Shown: positions 35,702-44,389, counted from the first letter of the stretch. The stretch: DNA of 64,000 nucleotides from Chloroflexota bacterium (GCA_013388745.1 JACAER010000034.1:62001-126000), one strand, 5' to 3'. Numbers and translations: made by a program. The notes: generated by a model not told the origin, from the sequence alone.

Positions 35702-35781
35702 ACACTGCGCGCTGCCCTGGCGGTCTTGCGTCAAGCCCAAGCTTGAAAGTGGGGCGAGGCCGGTATCGTCGGTTGCCAGCC

Positions 35782-35818
35782 GACAAGGCGGCCTTGTCCC
35801 TCCCAAAACATGCGGATA
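35782..35818 (+). repeat. Dispersed intergenic repeat, copy 1, with palindromic head
   Basis: The palindrome GACAAGGC-G-GCCTTGTC (35782-35798) runs into a 28-bp block (35791-35818: GCCTTGTCCC, then CCAAAACATGCGGATA) that recurs with a single mismatch on the opposite strand at 53868-53895. Confidence 0.75.
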
Positions 35819-35830
35819 CGGGCTTAGAAT

Positions 35831-35864
35831 CCAGACACCCCCGGGAGGGAGTGGGGGTGTCTGG
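35831..35864. repeat. Perfect 12-bp inverted repeat
   Basis: CCAGACACCCCC (35831-35842) and GGGGGTGTCTGG (35853-35864) with a 10-nt loop. About 130 nt after the AIM24-like gene; followed by CTTTAAGG, so only a weak terminator tail. Confidence 0.8.
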
Positions 35865-35957
35865 CTTTAAGGGGAAGCTTTTCTCTAGCGGAGACGGTGG
35901 GGGCAGAATCCGCCAGATGTTGTTATGGTAGCCGCACTGCCTGCGCCCCTGCTTGAC

Positions 35958-35990
35958 GCCTGCCCTACGCCTGCCCTACGTTTGCCCTAC
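35958..35990. repeat. 11-bp tandem repeat, three units
   Basis: GCCTGCCCTAC twice, then GTTTGCCCTAC, directly adjacent. Lies in non-coding DNA. Confidence 0.8.
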
Positions 35991-36135
35991 GAGCCGCGAC
36001 CTGCGGCGCAGCGTTTTGCGCCTGCCGGTGTTGAGTATTGTTTCACGCTGTACGCTGTTGAACCTTCACTATGCGCTGTGCCAATTCAGTTGTATCCTAG
36101 ACGGAGCAACGTATCCACCCGCAGGAAATCACGGA

Positions 36136-36897
36136 ATGCCCAATCTTACTGTCGTACTGCCTACCTACAATGAAATCGAAAACCTGACCCAAATCAGCGA
36201 AGCGCTGCTGGCACTGCCCGTGCCCGGCCTCAATATTCTGGTCGTGGATGATAATTCGCCCGATGGCACCGGGCAAAAAGCAGAGGAATTGGCACAGCAG
36301 TCCGGCGGGCGCATCGCCGTGTTACACCGTCAGGAAAAAAACGGTCTCGGCCCCGCCTATATCGCCGGCTTCAAACGCGCTATCAGCATGGGCGCCGATT
36401 ATATGCTGCAAATGGACGCCGATTTCAGCCACCAGCCCAAATACATCCCGGAACTGATCGCCCGCCTCGAAAGCGGCTATGATGTCGTCGTTGGCTCACG
36501 CTTTGCCAAAGGGGGCAGCGTCGATGAACGCTGGGGCTGGTATCGCAAGCTGCTCAGCCGTTTCGCTAACCGCGTTTATGTCCCCACGATTCTAGGGCTG
36601 CCGATCAACGATGCGACGGGGGGCTTTCGGCTCTGGCGGCGCGAAACGCTGGTGGGTATCGACCTCGATCGCGTGCGCTCCAACGGCTACGTCTTTCAGG
36701 TCGAAATCGCCTACGTCGCCCATAAACTCGGCTTCCGTATGAGCGAAGTGCCGATCTATTTCCCTGACCGCCGGCATGGCAAGTCTAAAATGTCCATGCG
36801 CATCCAGATGGAAGCCGCGCTGCGCGTCTGGCAGGTCATGGCGCGCCACCAATCCTTGCGGCCCGCGATGCGCCGTACCGCGCTCTACAGCGAATAA
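36136..36897 (+). CDS. Polyprenol-phosphate mannosyltransferase-like GT2 glycosyltransferase
   Basis: 253 residues from ATG 36136, where the protein starts at the first strand MPNLTVVLPTYNEIENL; the longer frame upstream crosses repeats. GT2 signatures: ILVVDDNSPDGTGQKA (nucleotide binding), MLQMDADFSHQP (DAD metal motif), VVGSRFAKGG, and DATGGFRLWRR with FPDRRHGKSKMS near the end, as in DPM1/Ppm1. It transfers mannose (or another sugar) from GDP-sugar to polyprenyl phosphate at the inner membrane for wall glycan or protein glycosylation. No C-terminal membrane domain. Confidence 0.88.
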   Translation: MPNLTVVLPTYNEIENLTQISEALLALPVPGLNILVVDDNSPDGTGQKAEELAQQSGGRIAVLHRQEKNGLGPAYIAGFKRAISMGADYMLQMDADFSHQPKYIPELIARLESGYDVVVGSRFAKGGSVDERWGWYRKLLSRFANRVYVPTILGLPINDATGGFRLWRRETLVGIDLDRVRSNGYVFQVEIAYVAHKLGFRMSEVPIYFPDRRHGKSKMSMRIQMEAALRVWQVMARHQSLRPAMRRTALYSE

Positions 36898-36903
36898 GCG
36901 GGC

Positions 36904-37320
36904 TTAATCGCGGAAACCCGCTACGACGCGCTTGACGCCGGCAATACCTTCGAGCTGCTTAATTAACGCTTCGCGCGCGCCGGCCTCGACCACGCCCGCC
37001 AGCACCAGCGTGCCGTAATCGCTCGTCACCAGCGCGCCCGGCGGCACCAGTTTGCCCGCCGCCAGCCGAAGCGTTTCGTCGTCGTACAGTCCATCAAGCT
37101 GCACATTCTTCACGCCCGCGACGCTGCCGAAACGGGTCTCGACAAAGCGCCGTGTCATTGGCGATTTGACATGTCCGCTCACCTGCACCTGCCCGTTAGA
37201 TACGCTGATGTGTAGGTGATGCCGGTCGGCTTGCAGCGGCGGGTAAGCCTTCACCAGTTCGTGCAAATCACTGTCGATATCGATATCCGGTCGCGCCTGT
37301 ACCGTCTGTGACTCGCTCAT
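36904..37320 (-). CDS. BON-domain protein
   Basis: 138 residues without a signal peptide. Two BON-like modules: ISVSNGQVQVSGHVKSPMTRRFVE with VAGVKNVQLDG, and a shorter LVTSDYGTLVLAGVVEAGAREALI ending in IAGVKRVVAGF. BON domains bind phospholipids or help stress proteins. It is convergent with the glycosyltransferase gene, only 6 nt apart, and divergent from the MerR-type promoter at 37430. Confidence 0.75.
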   Translation of the reverse strand: MSESQTVQARPDIDIDSDLHELVKAYPPLQADRHHLHISVSNGQVQVSGHVKSPMTRRFVETRFGSVAGVKNVQLDGLYDDETLRLAAGKLVPPGALVTSDYGTLVLAGVVEAGAREALIKQLEGIAGVKRVVAGFRD

Positions 37321-37429
37321 AATCTTCCCCCGTCATTCAGATAAGTCCGTCACCTTAATTGTGGCGCATTCCGCCCCACCTGCCAAGCCCGTCGCCCATG
37401 ACGTTCGTCATATTTCTGGACGCCGGCGC

Positions 37430-37460
37430 TTGACCTTCCAGTTGCTGGAAGGTGTACAGT
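37430..37460 (+). promoter_or_regulatory. MerR-type promoter and operator upstream of the BtrH_N-like gene
   Basis: TTGACC (37430-37435) and TACAGT (37455-37460) are 19 bp apart, the overlong spacer typical of promoters activated by MerR-family proteins. Between them lies a perfect 9-bp dyad ACCTTCCAG-TTG-CTGGAAGGT (37433-37453), of the CueR/ZntR/MerR operator type. The ATG of the next gene is 30 nt downstream. Confidence 0.85.
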
Positions 37461-37490
37461 GAGGATAAATCGGTGTTTGAGGGAAAAATC

Positions 37491-38540
37491 ATGCCACAGA
37501 TCGCACTGCCTCACAAAGTTTGCCCCATGACGTGCATGGTCAACGGGCTGGAAGACCTGTACGAAGCGCGCACTGGCACGCGCCTGCCCGATTGGTTTCT
37601 GTTCTACCTGAGCGGGATGGCCGGTTTCAGCTACATCAAGTACAAAGACATGCGTTTTGTCGGCTGGGGCACGCGCCCACAGGATCAGTACCGTGTGCTC
37701 GGCGCGGCTATTGGCTTTCGTTGGGAGATCAGCGAAGGCAAAGGCTACAAAACCGCGCTCAAAGAAGTGCGCGCGCACATCGACGCTGGCACGCCTGTCA
37801 TTCTGGGCGCTGTCGATATGTACCACCTGCCGTATTTCACCAAGTTCTACCATCAGTATCATGTGCCGATTCACTATATCCTGATGGTCGGCTACGAAGA
37901 CAGCGGCGTCTGGGTGCATGACTGCGATCGTCCCATGCCGCAGCTTGTGCCCTACGGCGATTTGCAAGCCGCGTGGGATGTGCATGTGCCCGGTCTCTCG
38001 CAGAAGAACACACATTTCGCCTTCTACTTTGATGCGCAGGTGGCCGACCCGTTGACGATTGCGCTGCGTGCGCTGGCGCAAAAAGCCGACTGGATGCTGC
38101 ATCCGCCCGTAAAAATGTTCGGCGTGCCCGGAATCCGCAAGCTGGCGCGCGAACTGCCGCAATGGCCGCGCGAACTCAGCGCGCAGGCGTTGGAAAGCGC
38201 GCTGCGGCAGATGGTCGAGTACACGGGCAATCCGCCTATGCTGCCCAAACGCCTCACCGGCTGGGATAACGAATCCCCCGATTACACAGGCGGGCGGCAG
38301 GGCTTCGCGCGCCTGCTCACACAACTTGCCACGACCTATGCGCTGCCCGCCTGGGACGAGGCCGCCGCGCTGCTGGCGCAGTCCGGGCAGTATATCCGCG
38401 CCTTCAGCGACGAACTGGTCAACCTGCTCTGGCAACAAAACGGCAGCTTGACCGCCGCCGTCGCGCTGCTGCTGCGCATCGCCGACACCGAAGCGCAAGC
38501 CTACCAGCGCCTCGCCAAAACCCTGCCGCAGCCGGCGTAG
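37491..38540 (+). CDS. BtrH_N / DUF4872-like protein (C39-peptidase-like fold)
   Basis: 349 residues from ATG 37491 behind GAGGGAAA. The N-terminus has CPMTCMVNGLEDLY (C11, C15), then LPDWFLFYLSGMAGFSY and VDMYHLPYFTKFYHQYHVPIHYILMVGYED, ending the first domain with VHDCDR. This is the pattern of the butirosin BtrH N-terminal, cysteine-peptidase/acyltransferase-like domain; the helical C-terminal part (about 200-345) matches the DUF4872 companion. BtrH transfers acyl groups from a carrier protein, but no biosynthetic genes are nearby. The MerR-type promoter just upstream suggests it is induced by a metal, drug or oxidant. Confidence 0.65.
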   Translation: MPQIALPHKVCPMTCMVNGLEDLYEARTGTRLPDWFLFYLSGMAGFSYIKYKDMRFVGWGTRPQDQYRVLGAAIGFRWEISEGKGYKTALKEVRAHIDAGTPVILGAVDMYHLPYFTKFYHQYHVPIHYILMVGYEDSGVWVHDCDRPMPQLVPYGDLQAAWDVHVPGLSQKNTHFAFYFDAQVADPLTIALRALAQKADWMLHPPVKMFGVPGIRKLARELPQWPRELSAQALESALRQMVEYTGNPPMLPKRLTGWDNESPDYTGGRQGFARLLTQLATTYALPAWDEAAALLAQSGQYIRAFSDELVNLLWQQNGSLTAAVALLLRIADTEAQAYQRLAKTLPQPA

Positions 38541-38572
38541 ACCGTGGCGTTAGTGTCAGTTGCGGCACAGCC

Positions 38573-40261
38573 TTAGCCGCCGCGCCCCAACCGCTGCCGC
38601 AGCATTGCCAGCAGCCAGCGCAGTTCCTCCACCCGCAGCGTCCACGCCGCGCCCAGATACACCAGACTGCCCGTGCCCCCCGCTACTACCACAGTCAGCG
38701 CCTCCAGCCAGAAACTCTGAATCCCCCACACCCCCACCAGCAGCACCAACGCCGTGCGCGTGACCAGCGCCAGCCCCACCGCCGCCAGCCCCACCTTCAC
38801 GAAGGTCAGCGCCAGCCGCTGCCCGCCCAGACCCTTCAGCCGCCGCCATAACAGGTACGCCGAAACCGAGGCATGGACGATATGCTTAACGCTGTCGGCG
38901 ATCATCAGGCTGAACAGCCCGTAAGTCGGCAAAAGCGCTACGGCTACCACCATATACACCGCCAGGCTCAACAACCCCACCAGCGCCGGGGTCAGTGTGT
39001 CCTGGCGCGCGTAAAAAGCGTACACCAGCAGCAAATCCAGCGCCGCGAAAGGCAGACCCACCAGGTACAGCCGCAAGGCCAGCGCCGTCATCGCCGTATC
39101 GTGCGCCGTGAACGCCCCATGCTGAAAAATCAGCGCCACAATGGGCACAGCCAGCACGAACAGGCCCACCGCCGCCGGGACAATCAGCGTCGTCGCCAGC
39201 CGCAGGCCCAAACCGAGCGTATCCTTGAACGCCTGCTCGCCGCTGTCAGCGATCAAGGCCGCCTGCCGCGCCAGCGTCGGCAAAATGGCGATACTGATAG
39301 CCGTCGCCACCAGTCCTTGCGGGAACTGAATCAGCGTCGTCGCCCAGCCCATATAGCCGATACTGCCTGTGCCTGTCTGACTGGCAAGGTTATAGCTGAA
39401 CTGGCGAATCACCAGCGTATCGAGCACCAGCGAAAAAATCACCGGCGCGTATAACCGCGCGATCTGGCGTAAGGCGGGATGCCGCCAGACGAGCGTAAAG
39501 CGCACAGCGGCACCGCGCAGCCCCGGTAGTTGTAAAAACACCTGTGCCAGCGCGCCCGCCAGCCAGCCCAAGGCTGTGATAGTGATGGCCTCCGGCGCGC
39601 GCGCCTGCGTCCAGCCGATCATCAGCCCATCCATCTGCGCCGTAAACTGCGGCGGCGAGACAAACACCAGGGTCACCAAAACAATCGTGCCGTTAAACAG
39701 CGCCCCCGCAAAAGCCGGCCAATGAAACATCCGCAGCGCATATAATGTTCCGCTCAATACAGCAAACAGGCTCAAAAACAACAGCGCCGGCGCCGTCAGC
39801 CGCAGCAAATCAATCGCCAGCCGTGTTGTCTCGGCGTCAAAACCGCTGCCGTTGAGCGTCACGATCTGCGGCGCAAAAACGACAATCGCGATCACCAGCA
39901 GCGCCAGCGCCACCGTCACCAGACTGCACAGGATCGAAACCAGCCGCCACAGTTCGTTGCGGCCTTTGCGCGCCAGCACCTCGCTGAGCACAGGAATCAG
40001 CGCGCCGTTGACATGCCCGCCGATCAGCAAATCATAAAACGCCGTGATAATGTTCACGGCGACGCGATAGGCATCTACCGCCGCGCCCGCGCCAAACAAA
40101 TTACTGAGCACGACTTCGCGCGCCAGCCCCAGCACACGGCTGCTGATATTGCCCAGCGCCAGCACGCCTGTCGCCCGCGCGACACGCGCGTTAGTCGCCT
40201 GCTGCGTTTCCGCCGGGCTGTGTTCAGTCGTGTTTTCGACAGGAGAGGGGTGTGATTTCAA
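38573..40261 (-). CDS. murJ: Lipid II flippase MurJ (MviN family)
   Basis: 562 residues with about 14 membrane helices. NISSRVLGLAREVVLSNLFGAGAAVDAYRVA is the MurJ N-terminal signature, and GHVNGALIPVLSEVLARKGR with the later LPFAALDLLLVYAFYARQDTLTP continue it. MurJ moves lipid II across the inner membrane for peptidoglycan synthesis. The start overlaps the stop of the nucleotidyltransferase gene by 4 bp, so the two are translated together. Confidence 0.9.
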   Translation of the reverse strand: MKSHPSPVENTTEHSPAETQQATNARVARATGVLALGNISSRVLGLAREVVLSNLFGAGAAVDAYRVAVNIITAFYDLLIGGHVNGALIPVLSEVLARKGRNELWRLVSILCSLVTVALALLVIAIVVFAPQIVTLNGSGFDAETTRLAIDLLRLTAPALLFLSLFAVLSGTLYALRMFHWPAFAGALFNGTIVLVTLVFVSPPQFTAQMDGLMIGWTQARAPEAITITALGWLAGALAQVFLQLPGLRGAAVRFTLVWRHPALRQIARLYAPVIFSLVLDTLVIRQFSYNLASQTGTGSIGYMGWATTLIQFPQGLVATAISIAILPTLARQAALIADSGEQAFKDTLGLGLRLATTLIVPAAVGLFVLAVPIVALIFQHGAFTAHDTAMTALALRLYLVGLPFAALDLLLVYAFYARQDTLTPALVGLLSLAVYMVVAVALLPTYGLFSLMIADSVKHIVHASVSAYLLWRRLKGLGGQRLALTFVKVGLAAVGLALVTRTALVLLVGVWGIQSFWLEALTVVVAGGTGSLVYLGAAWTLRVEELRWLLAMLRQRLGRGG

Positions 40262-40764
40262 CGTAATGCTTTCACCCGCGCGATCAGGTCGGAGGTGCTG
40301 TGGTTGGGCAAGTAGTCAATAAAAACGATCTGGCCGCCGTAATGCTGTACGACAGCCGCTTCGGGCAGCGCTTTGCGCGTGGGCGAAACCGCGTCCGCCA
40401 GCGCATAATCGCCCCCTTTGACATAGATTTCGGGCTGCAACGCCGTGATAAGCGCTTCGGCGGTGTCCTCGCTGAACAGAATGACGGCCGTCACCGGGGC
40501 CAGCGCCGCTAGCAGCCGCGCCCGTTCATGCGCCGGGATCAGCGGACGCCCAACGCCTTTCAGCCGCCGCGTGCCCGCATCATCGTTCACGCCGACGTAC
40601 AGCGCCGCGCCCAGCGCGCGCGCTTTTTCCAGATAATCCAGATGCCCCACATGCAGCAGATCAAAATGCCCGTTGGTCAACACCAGCGGCTGCTGGTTGG
40701 CACGCAGATCAGACCGGCGCGCGCGCGCTTCGTCCAGCGTAATGACTTCGCCCAACTGCTCCAC
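40258..40764 (-). CDS. RfaE/HldE-type nucleotidyltransferase (cytidylyltransferase fold)
   Basis: 168 residues from GTG 40764. TNGHFDLLHVGHLDYLEKA is the HxGH nucleotide-binding motif; EIYVKGGDY and HSTSDLI are specific to the D-glycero-beta-D-manno-heptose-1-phosphate adenylyltransferase (HldE C-domain) group. It would make an ADP- or CDP-activated sugar or alcohol for envelope glycans. The N-terminal kinase domain of HldE is not present. Overlaps murJ by 4 bp, which places it with wall assembly; the exact substrate is open. Confidence 0.82.
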   Translation of the reverse strand: MEQLGEVITLDEARARRSDLRANQQPLVLTNGHFDLLHVGHLDYLEKARALGAALYVGVNDDAGTRRLKGVGRPLIPAHERARLLAALAPVTAVILFSEDTAEALITALQPEIYVKGGDYALADAVSPTRKALPEAAVVQHYGGQIVFIDYLPNHSTSDLIARVKALR

Positions 40765-40821
40765 CTCGTTCAGATAACGGCATTACGATACGAGCAAGCC
40801 GGGCGAAATTCAAGACACAGC

Positions 40822-41169
40822 TTAAAACAGCGTCAGCAGGGCGGTCAGCGCGTAGGCCGCTATCGCCAGCAGCGCCAGCGCCAGCCGCCGTTTTTGCCCG
40901 CCGGAGAGCAGGGCATACTGCGTATCAAACTTCTCTTGCACACCGCGCCTTTCCAGCAGTTCAAAACGCGGCGCAGCGTGATGATAGGCGTAGAACAATT
41001 TCATGGCCTCGCGCAGCGTGATGTTGTCGGGCATCCCCGACATTTGCAACTGCACGCCGATCAGGTCGCGCAGCCGCCGGCCATCGCGCGCCGGGTCGAT
41101 GCCCATCACGCGCAGTTGGCCGCTGTCCTGCTTTCCAAACATCCGAGCGTGCACCACAAATTCGGTCAT
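40822..41169 (-). pseudogene. ABC-transporter ATPase relic lacking Walker A and Walker B
   Basis: 115 codons. QLRVMGIDPARDGRRLRDLI, GVQLQMSGMPDNITLREAMKLF and LSGGQKRRLALAL are the stretch from after the P-loop to the signature motif of a drug/Nod-type ABC ATPase. The first 45 residues that hold GPNGAGKTT are missing, and the frame ends in a hydrophobic tail instead of the Walker B aspartate. A strong GGGAGG ribosome site remains before the ATG, so a short protein may still be made. Best read as a deletion remnant. Confidence 0.65.
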
Positions 41170-41357
41170 ATGACCTCCCTAAGAAGTCGCTTGCTTCCGT
41201 TGCAGGGGCAGCGCGGCGCGCACTACCCCTACAGCGCAGAGAGTTTCTGCCCGATTAAAGGCATTAAATTACAGGCGATTGTGCTTGTGGAATGCAATTT
41301 GTGAGCACAAATCAGGACATTGTTCCGCAGCTTTTGGGCGGCAAAAACGCAATTGCC

Positions 41358-42809
41358 CTAGGGCTGCGCGCTTAACCACGCTGCTGCGGCGGCAATATCC
41401 GGGTCGTGCCCAGCGCGCACGTCATCCAGAGTCCAGGTCACCGCCACATCGGGCGCGATGCCCAGGCCTTCGACGCGCGTGCCATCGATACGGCGGAAAT
41501 CGCCGCTGGAAAAGCGCGCCACGCCATCCGCCGGCAGCAAAAATGTGATCGGATTGCCCGTCGAGCCGGTGCTGGTGCGGCCCACTGTTTGCGCGCGCCC
41601 GCCGTCCACCAGCGCCACAACGAACCATTCAGCGCTGCTGGCCGTTGTCGCGTCGATCAGCAGGACAACATGCCCCGTATACTGCCTGCCGCGTGGCAGC
41701 ACGGTGTACTCGCTGTACCCCCACCACAAGCGCTGCGGCAGGCGCTGGCGCCACACATCGCGCCCGTAGACGAATGTACTCGCCAGCAGCCGCCCGGCCA
41801 TCCTGTCGCTCAGCACCGAATTGCCGCCGCCGTTGCTGCGTAAGTCGATAATGATGCCGGGCGTGTCGAACAGCGCCTCCAGCGCCGTGTCAAATTCCGC
41901 GACCAGGTCTTGACCTTCGCGTTCCCAAAAACGCGGAATACGGATATAGCCGTAGCCCGATTCCAACAGTTCGCCCGTAATCGTCGGCCCGCCGGGCGCG
42001 CTGCTGCTCTGTGCTTCGGGCGGGCGCAGCGTCAGCGCCAGCGTTTCCCCCGCCGCGTTTATATAGGTCACGTCAAGCTGTGTCGCAGCGCCGAAAATGC
42101 CGAAGACGTTTGAAAGAGCGGTGTCGCGCCGGCCCCAGGGCGTCGAACCGTTGCGCAGATCGGGCGGCAGCGCGGCCACTGCCTCATCTACGCTCTGGCC
42201 GTTGAGCCTCAGAATCACATCGCCGCGCGCCAATCCCGCGGCAGCGGCGGCCTCTGTCGGCTGCATCAGCACAACCTGTCCCTCGATGTCCTCCAGCCTG
42301 CCGAACCAGGCGGTAAAGGGCGTGTATGGATTGCTCAGCACCGTGTGCCCGTCGTCCAGTTCCGACAGCATTGCGGCGATCAGCGCGAAATAGGCGGCAT
42401 CGTCTGGCGCAGCGGCGATCTGCGGGCGATAGCGGCTGTATACCTCGTCCCAGTCTACATCCTTGATGTCAAAATAAGGATAGGTGTCGCGGATCGCGCT
42501 CCACAGACGGTCAAAATTTCCCAGACGGTCATCGTTCAGCGGCGGGAAAGCCCCCACGCTGTACATCTGCCACAGCGAAAAAACAGTCAGCGTCGCGAAG
42601 ACCAGCAGCGGCAGCGCAAATAAGCCCCAACGCGCGCCACGCTGCGCTATGCGCGACCACAGCGCCGTCCAGACGACCAGGCCGATGATCGCAATAACCG
42701 CGCTGGCCGTTGTGCTGGCTTGCAGCGGGCCAAAGGCTAAGATGCCGACAAGAAACCCCGCGACGAGGCAGCTCAGCGCGGCGCCCAGAAAAATCAACAC
42801 CTTGTTCAT
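41358..42809 (-). CDS. S41-family (tail-specific/C-terminal processing) protease
   Basis: 483 residues. Three N-terminal membrane helices (about 3-85) anchor an extracytoplasmic part with a helical pre-domain, a degenerate PDZ (LARGDVILRLNGQSVDE) and the S41 core: YGYIRIPRF, IIDLRSNGGGNSVLS and the nucleophile segment TTASSAEWFV near residue 390 followed by VGRTSTGSTGNP. S41 enzymes cleave C-termini of envelope or damaged proteins with a Ser/Lys pair. The membrane anchor with three helices is longer than in CtpA. Upstream gap 41170-41357 has no gene. Confidence 0.85.
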   Translation of the reverse strand: MNKVLIFLGAALSCLVAGFLVGILAFGPLQASTTASAVIAIIGLVVWTALWSRIAQRGARWGLFALPLLVFATLTVFSLWQMYSVGAFPPLNDDRLGNFDRLWSAIRDTYPYFDIKDVDWDEVYSRYRPQIAAAPDDAAYFALIAAMLSELDDGHTVLSNPYTPFTAWFGRLEDIEGQVVLMQPTEAAAAAGLARGDVILRLNGQSVDEAVAALPPDLRNGSTPWGRRDTALSNVFGIFGAATQLDVTYINAAGETLALTLRPPEAQSSSAPGGPTITGELLESGYGYIRIPRFWEREGQDLVAEFDTALEALFDTPGIIIDLRSNGGGNSVLSDRMAGRLLASTFVYGRDVWRQRLPQRLWWGYSEYTVLPRGRQYTGHVVLLIDATTASSAEWFVVALVDGGRAQTVGRTSTGSTGNPITFLLPADGVARFSSGDFRRIDGTRVEGLGIAPDVAVTWTLDDVRAGHDPDIAAAAAWLSAQP

Positions 42810-42898
42810 CTATCATGTTTCCTTGAATGAAAGAGAGTCCACAATAGTTATTACGCAGCGCGCGATTGTAGCATGGCGCACAAAAGCCGACGAGGCGA

Positions 42899-43492
42899 TT
42901 ATGCGCGCGCGTTTTCAGGAAGGATGACACGCACCAGCAGCAGTCCGGTGACCAGGCCGAAGAGCGGCGGCCCGGCGGAACATACCAGCGGCAGGATCGG
43001 CAGCGCCGCCAGCACCGACGCCGCGCCGCACAGCCCGCCCGCCAGCATATTGAACGCCAGCCAGCCACCCGCATGTGTGCGCAAAAACGCCACGTCAGGT
43101 TTGACGCTCGGCACGAGGCACTGCGCTGCCGCCAGCACCCCGGCGAAGCCCGCGCCCATCAGCGCCATGCCCAGCGGCCAGCCCAACAACAGCGTGAATC
43201 CGAGCAGCAAGGCCGGAAACGCCCCCAGCACGCCGCCCACCAGACTGTATAGCGGCCAGCGGCGGCTGACGATGGCGCGCAGCGCCCAATACTGGCACGT
43301 GCCCACCACCAGCCCCGCCAGTGCCCCACTCAACAGCAGCGCCAGCAGCGGCGTCCCCAGCCATTGGCCCAACGGCGCGCCCAGCAGCAGACCCAGCAGC
43401 AGCCCCAGTGACCAGCCCACCGTGTTGGCCAGCGTCCAGCGCAGCAGAAAAGAAGTTTGCACAGCGTTTTGAAAAAGTTGCAAGAAAGCCAT
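42899..43492 (-). CDS. Multi-pass hypothetical membrane protein
   Basis: 197 residues from ATG 43492 (AAAG-poor ribosome site; the longer frame to 43564 would run over the divergent promoter). About five to six Gly/Leu-rich helices: GLLLGLLLGAPLGQWLG, LLLSGALAGLVVGTCQYWAL, and others. No motif recognised. Divergent from the hydrolase gene. Confidence 0.6.
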   Translation of the reverse strand: MAFLQLFQNAVQTSFLLRWTLANTVGWSLGLLLGLLLGAPLGQWLGTPLLALLLSGALAGLVVGTCQYWALRAIVSRRWPLYSLVGGVLGAFPALLLGFTLLLGWPLGMALMGAGFAGVLAAAQCLVPSVKPDVAFLRTHAGGWLAFNMLAGGLCGAASVLAALPILPLVCSAGPPLFGLVTGLLLVRVILPENARA

Positions 43493-43549
43493 AGTGTGTG
43501 CCGCACAGTGTACGCGAATTTCTCCCGCAACACAATTGATGCGCCATGC

Positions 43550-43555
43550 TATAAT
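43550..43555 (+). promoter_or_regulatory. TATAAT box giving a probably leaderless hydrolase mRNA
   Basis: A perfect TATAAT ends 7 nt before the ATG at 43563. Transcription should begin at or next to the start codon. No Shine-Dalgarno is present; no clear -35. Confidence 0.55.
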
Positions 43556-43562
43556 GTGCAGC

Positions 43563-44381
43563 ATGACGATTTCGAACCGTATCGTTGATTTGTATTATGA
43601 ATGCAGCGGCGCTGGCCCCGATGTGCTGCTGGTGCATGGCTGGGCCAGTTCCGGGCGCATGTGGGATCGGCTCGTGCGCGATATGCGCCACGAAGTGCGC
43701 TTCTGGTCGGTAGATTTGCCGGGCTTCGGCGCGTCCACACTCTCGCAAGATGCGTTGGGTATCGACATAAACGGGCATATGGCGGCGCTGTTCGATTTTT
43801 GCGACCAGCAGCGTATCCGTCCGCAGGCCGTCATCGGGCACTCGATGGGCGGCATGATCGCGCTCAAAATGGCGCTGGCGCGCCCGCGAATGCTGCATAC
43901 GCTGCTGTTGGTCTGTCCCTGTGTTACCGGGCGGTTTGCCTTCAACACGCACCAACTGTTCAATTCCTCTGTGGCGCGCTTCCTGATGCAAAACTCCAAA
44001 CGGCTGTGGGAAGTGGCGCAGTCGGATTTCTGGAAGCAGTGGCTGCCGATGGCCTTATACGCCGATAAAGCCGCCGACGAGCGTGTCCAGCACGATTTCC
44101 AGCGCATGAGCTGGCAGTCGGCGGTCAGCGGGCTGGACAGTATGGCGCGCGAGAATCTCGGCCCCTATCTGGAGCGTATCAAACACCCGGCGCTGGTGAT
44201 CGTCGGCGGCAGCGACTACACCGTGCCGCCGGATGAAGGACGGCTGGCGGCGGGCTGCCTGCCGAACGGACGGCTGCTGGAGTTCGACACCGCCCATCAC
44301 CAGCCGTTAGACGAAGAGCCGGAACGATTCGCTGCCGCTGTGCGTGCGTTTTTGCAGGCACAGGGCGTTCTTACACCCTGA
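43563..44381 (+). CDS. Alpha/beta-hydrolase
   Basis: 272 residues. VLLVHGWASSGRMWDRL (oxyanion-hole strand), VDLPGFGAS, the nucleophile elbow GHSMGGMIALKMAL, and a C-terminal VIVGGSDYTVPPDEG (acid) with FDTAHHQPLDEEPERF (catalytic His) make a complete Ser-Asp-His triad. The lid region (about 130-200) is helical. Substrate unknown; typical esterase/lipase or haloperoxidase-like. Followed directly by rsfS. Confidence 0.88.
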   Translation: MTISNRIVDLYYECSGAGPDVLLVHGWASSGRMWDRLVRDMRHEVRFWSVDLPGFGASTLSQDALGIDINGHMAALFDFCDQQRIRPQAVIGHSMGGMIALKMALARPRMLHTLLLVCPCVTGRFAFNTHQLFNSSVARFLMQNSKRLWEVAQSDFWKQWLPMALYADKAADERVQHDFQRMSWQSAVSGLDSMARENLGPYLERIKHPALVIVGGSDYTVPPDEGRLAAGCLPNGRLLEFDTAHHQPLDEEPERFAAAVRAFLQAQGVLTP

Positions 44382-44389
44382 TTTCTTGT

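Larger units (their letters stand above)
35702..36135 (+). other. Repeat-rich intergenic region
   Basis: 434 bp with no credible gene. It contains a dispersed repeat shared with 53868, a strong hairpin, an 11-bp tandem repeat (each listed separately) and the ribosome site GCAGGAAA of the next gene. Confidence 0.5.

Noticed and set aside
35702..36135. Extended N-terminus of the glycosyltransferase (start at 35953)
   Set aside because: The upstream frame is cysteine-rich without homology and crosses a tandem repeat; the family starts at MPNLTVVLPTYNE.
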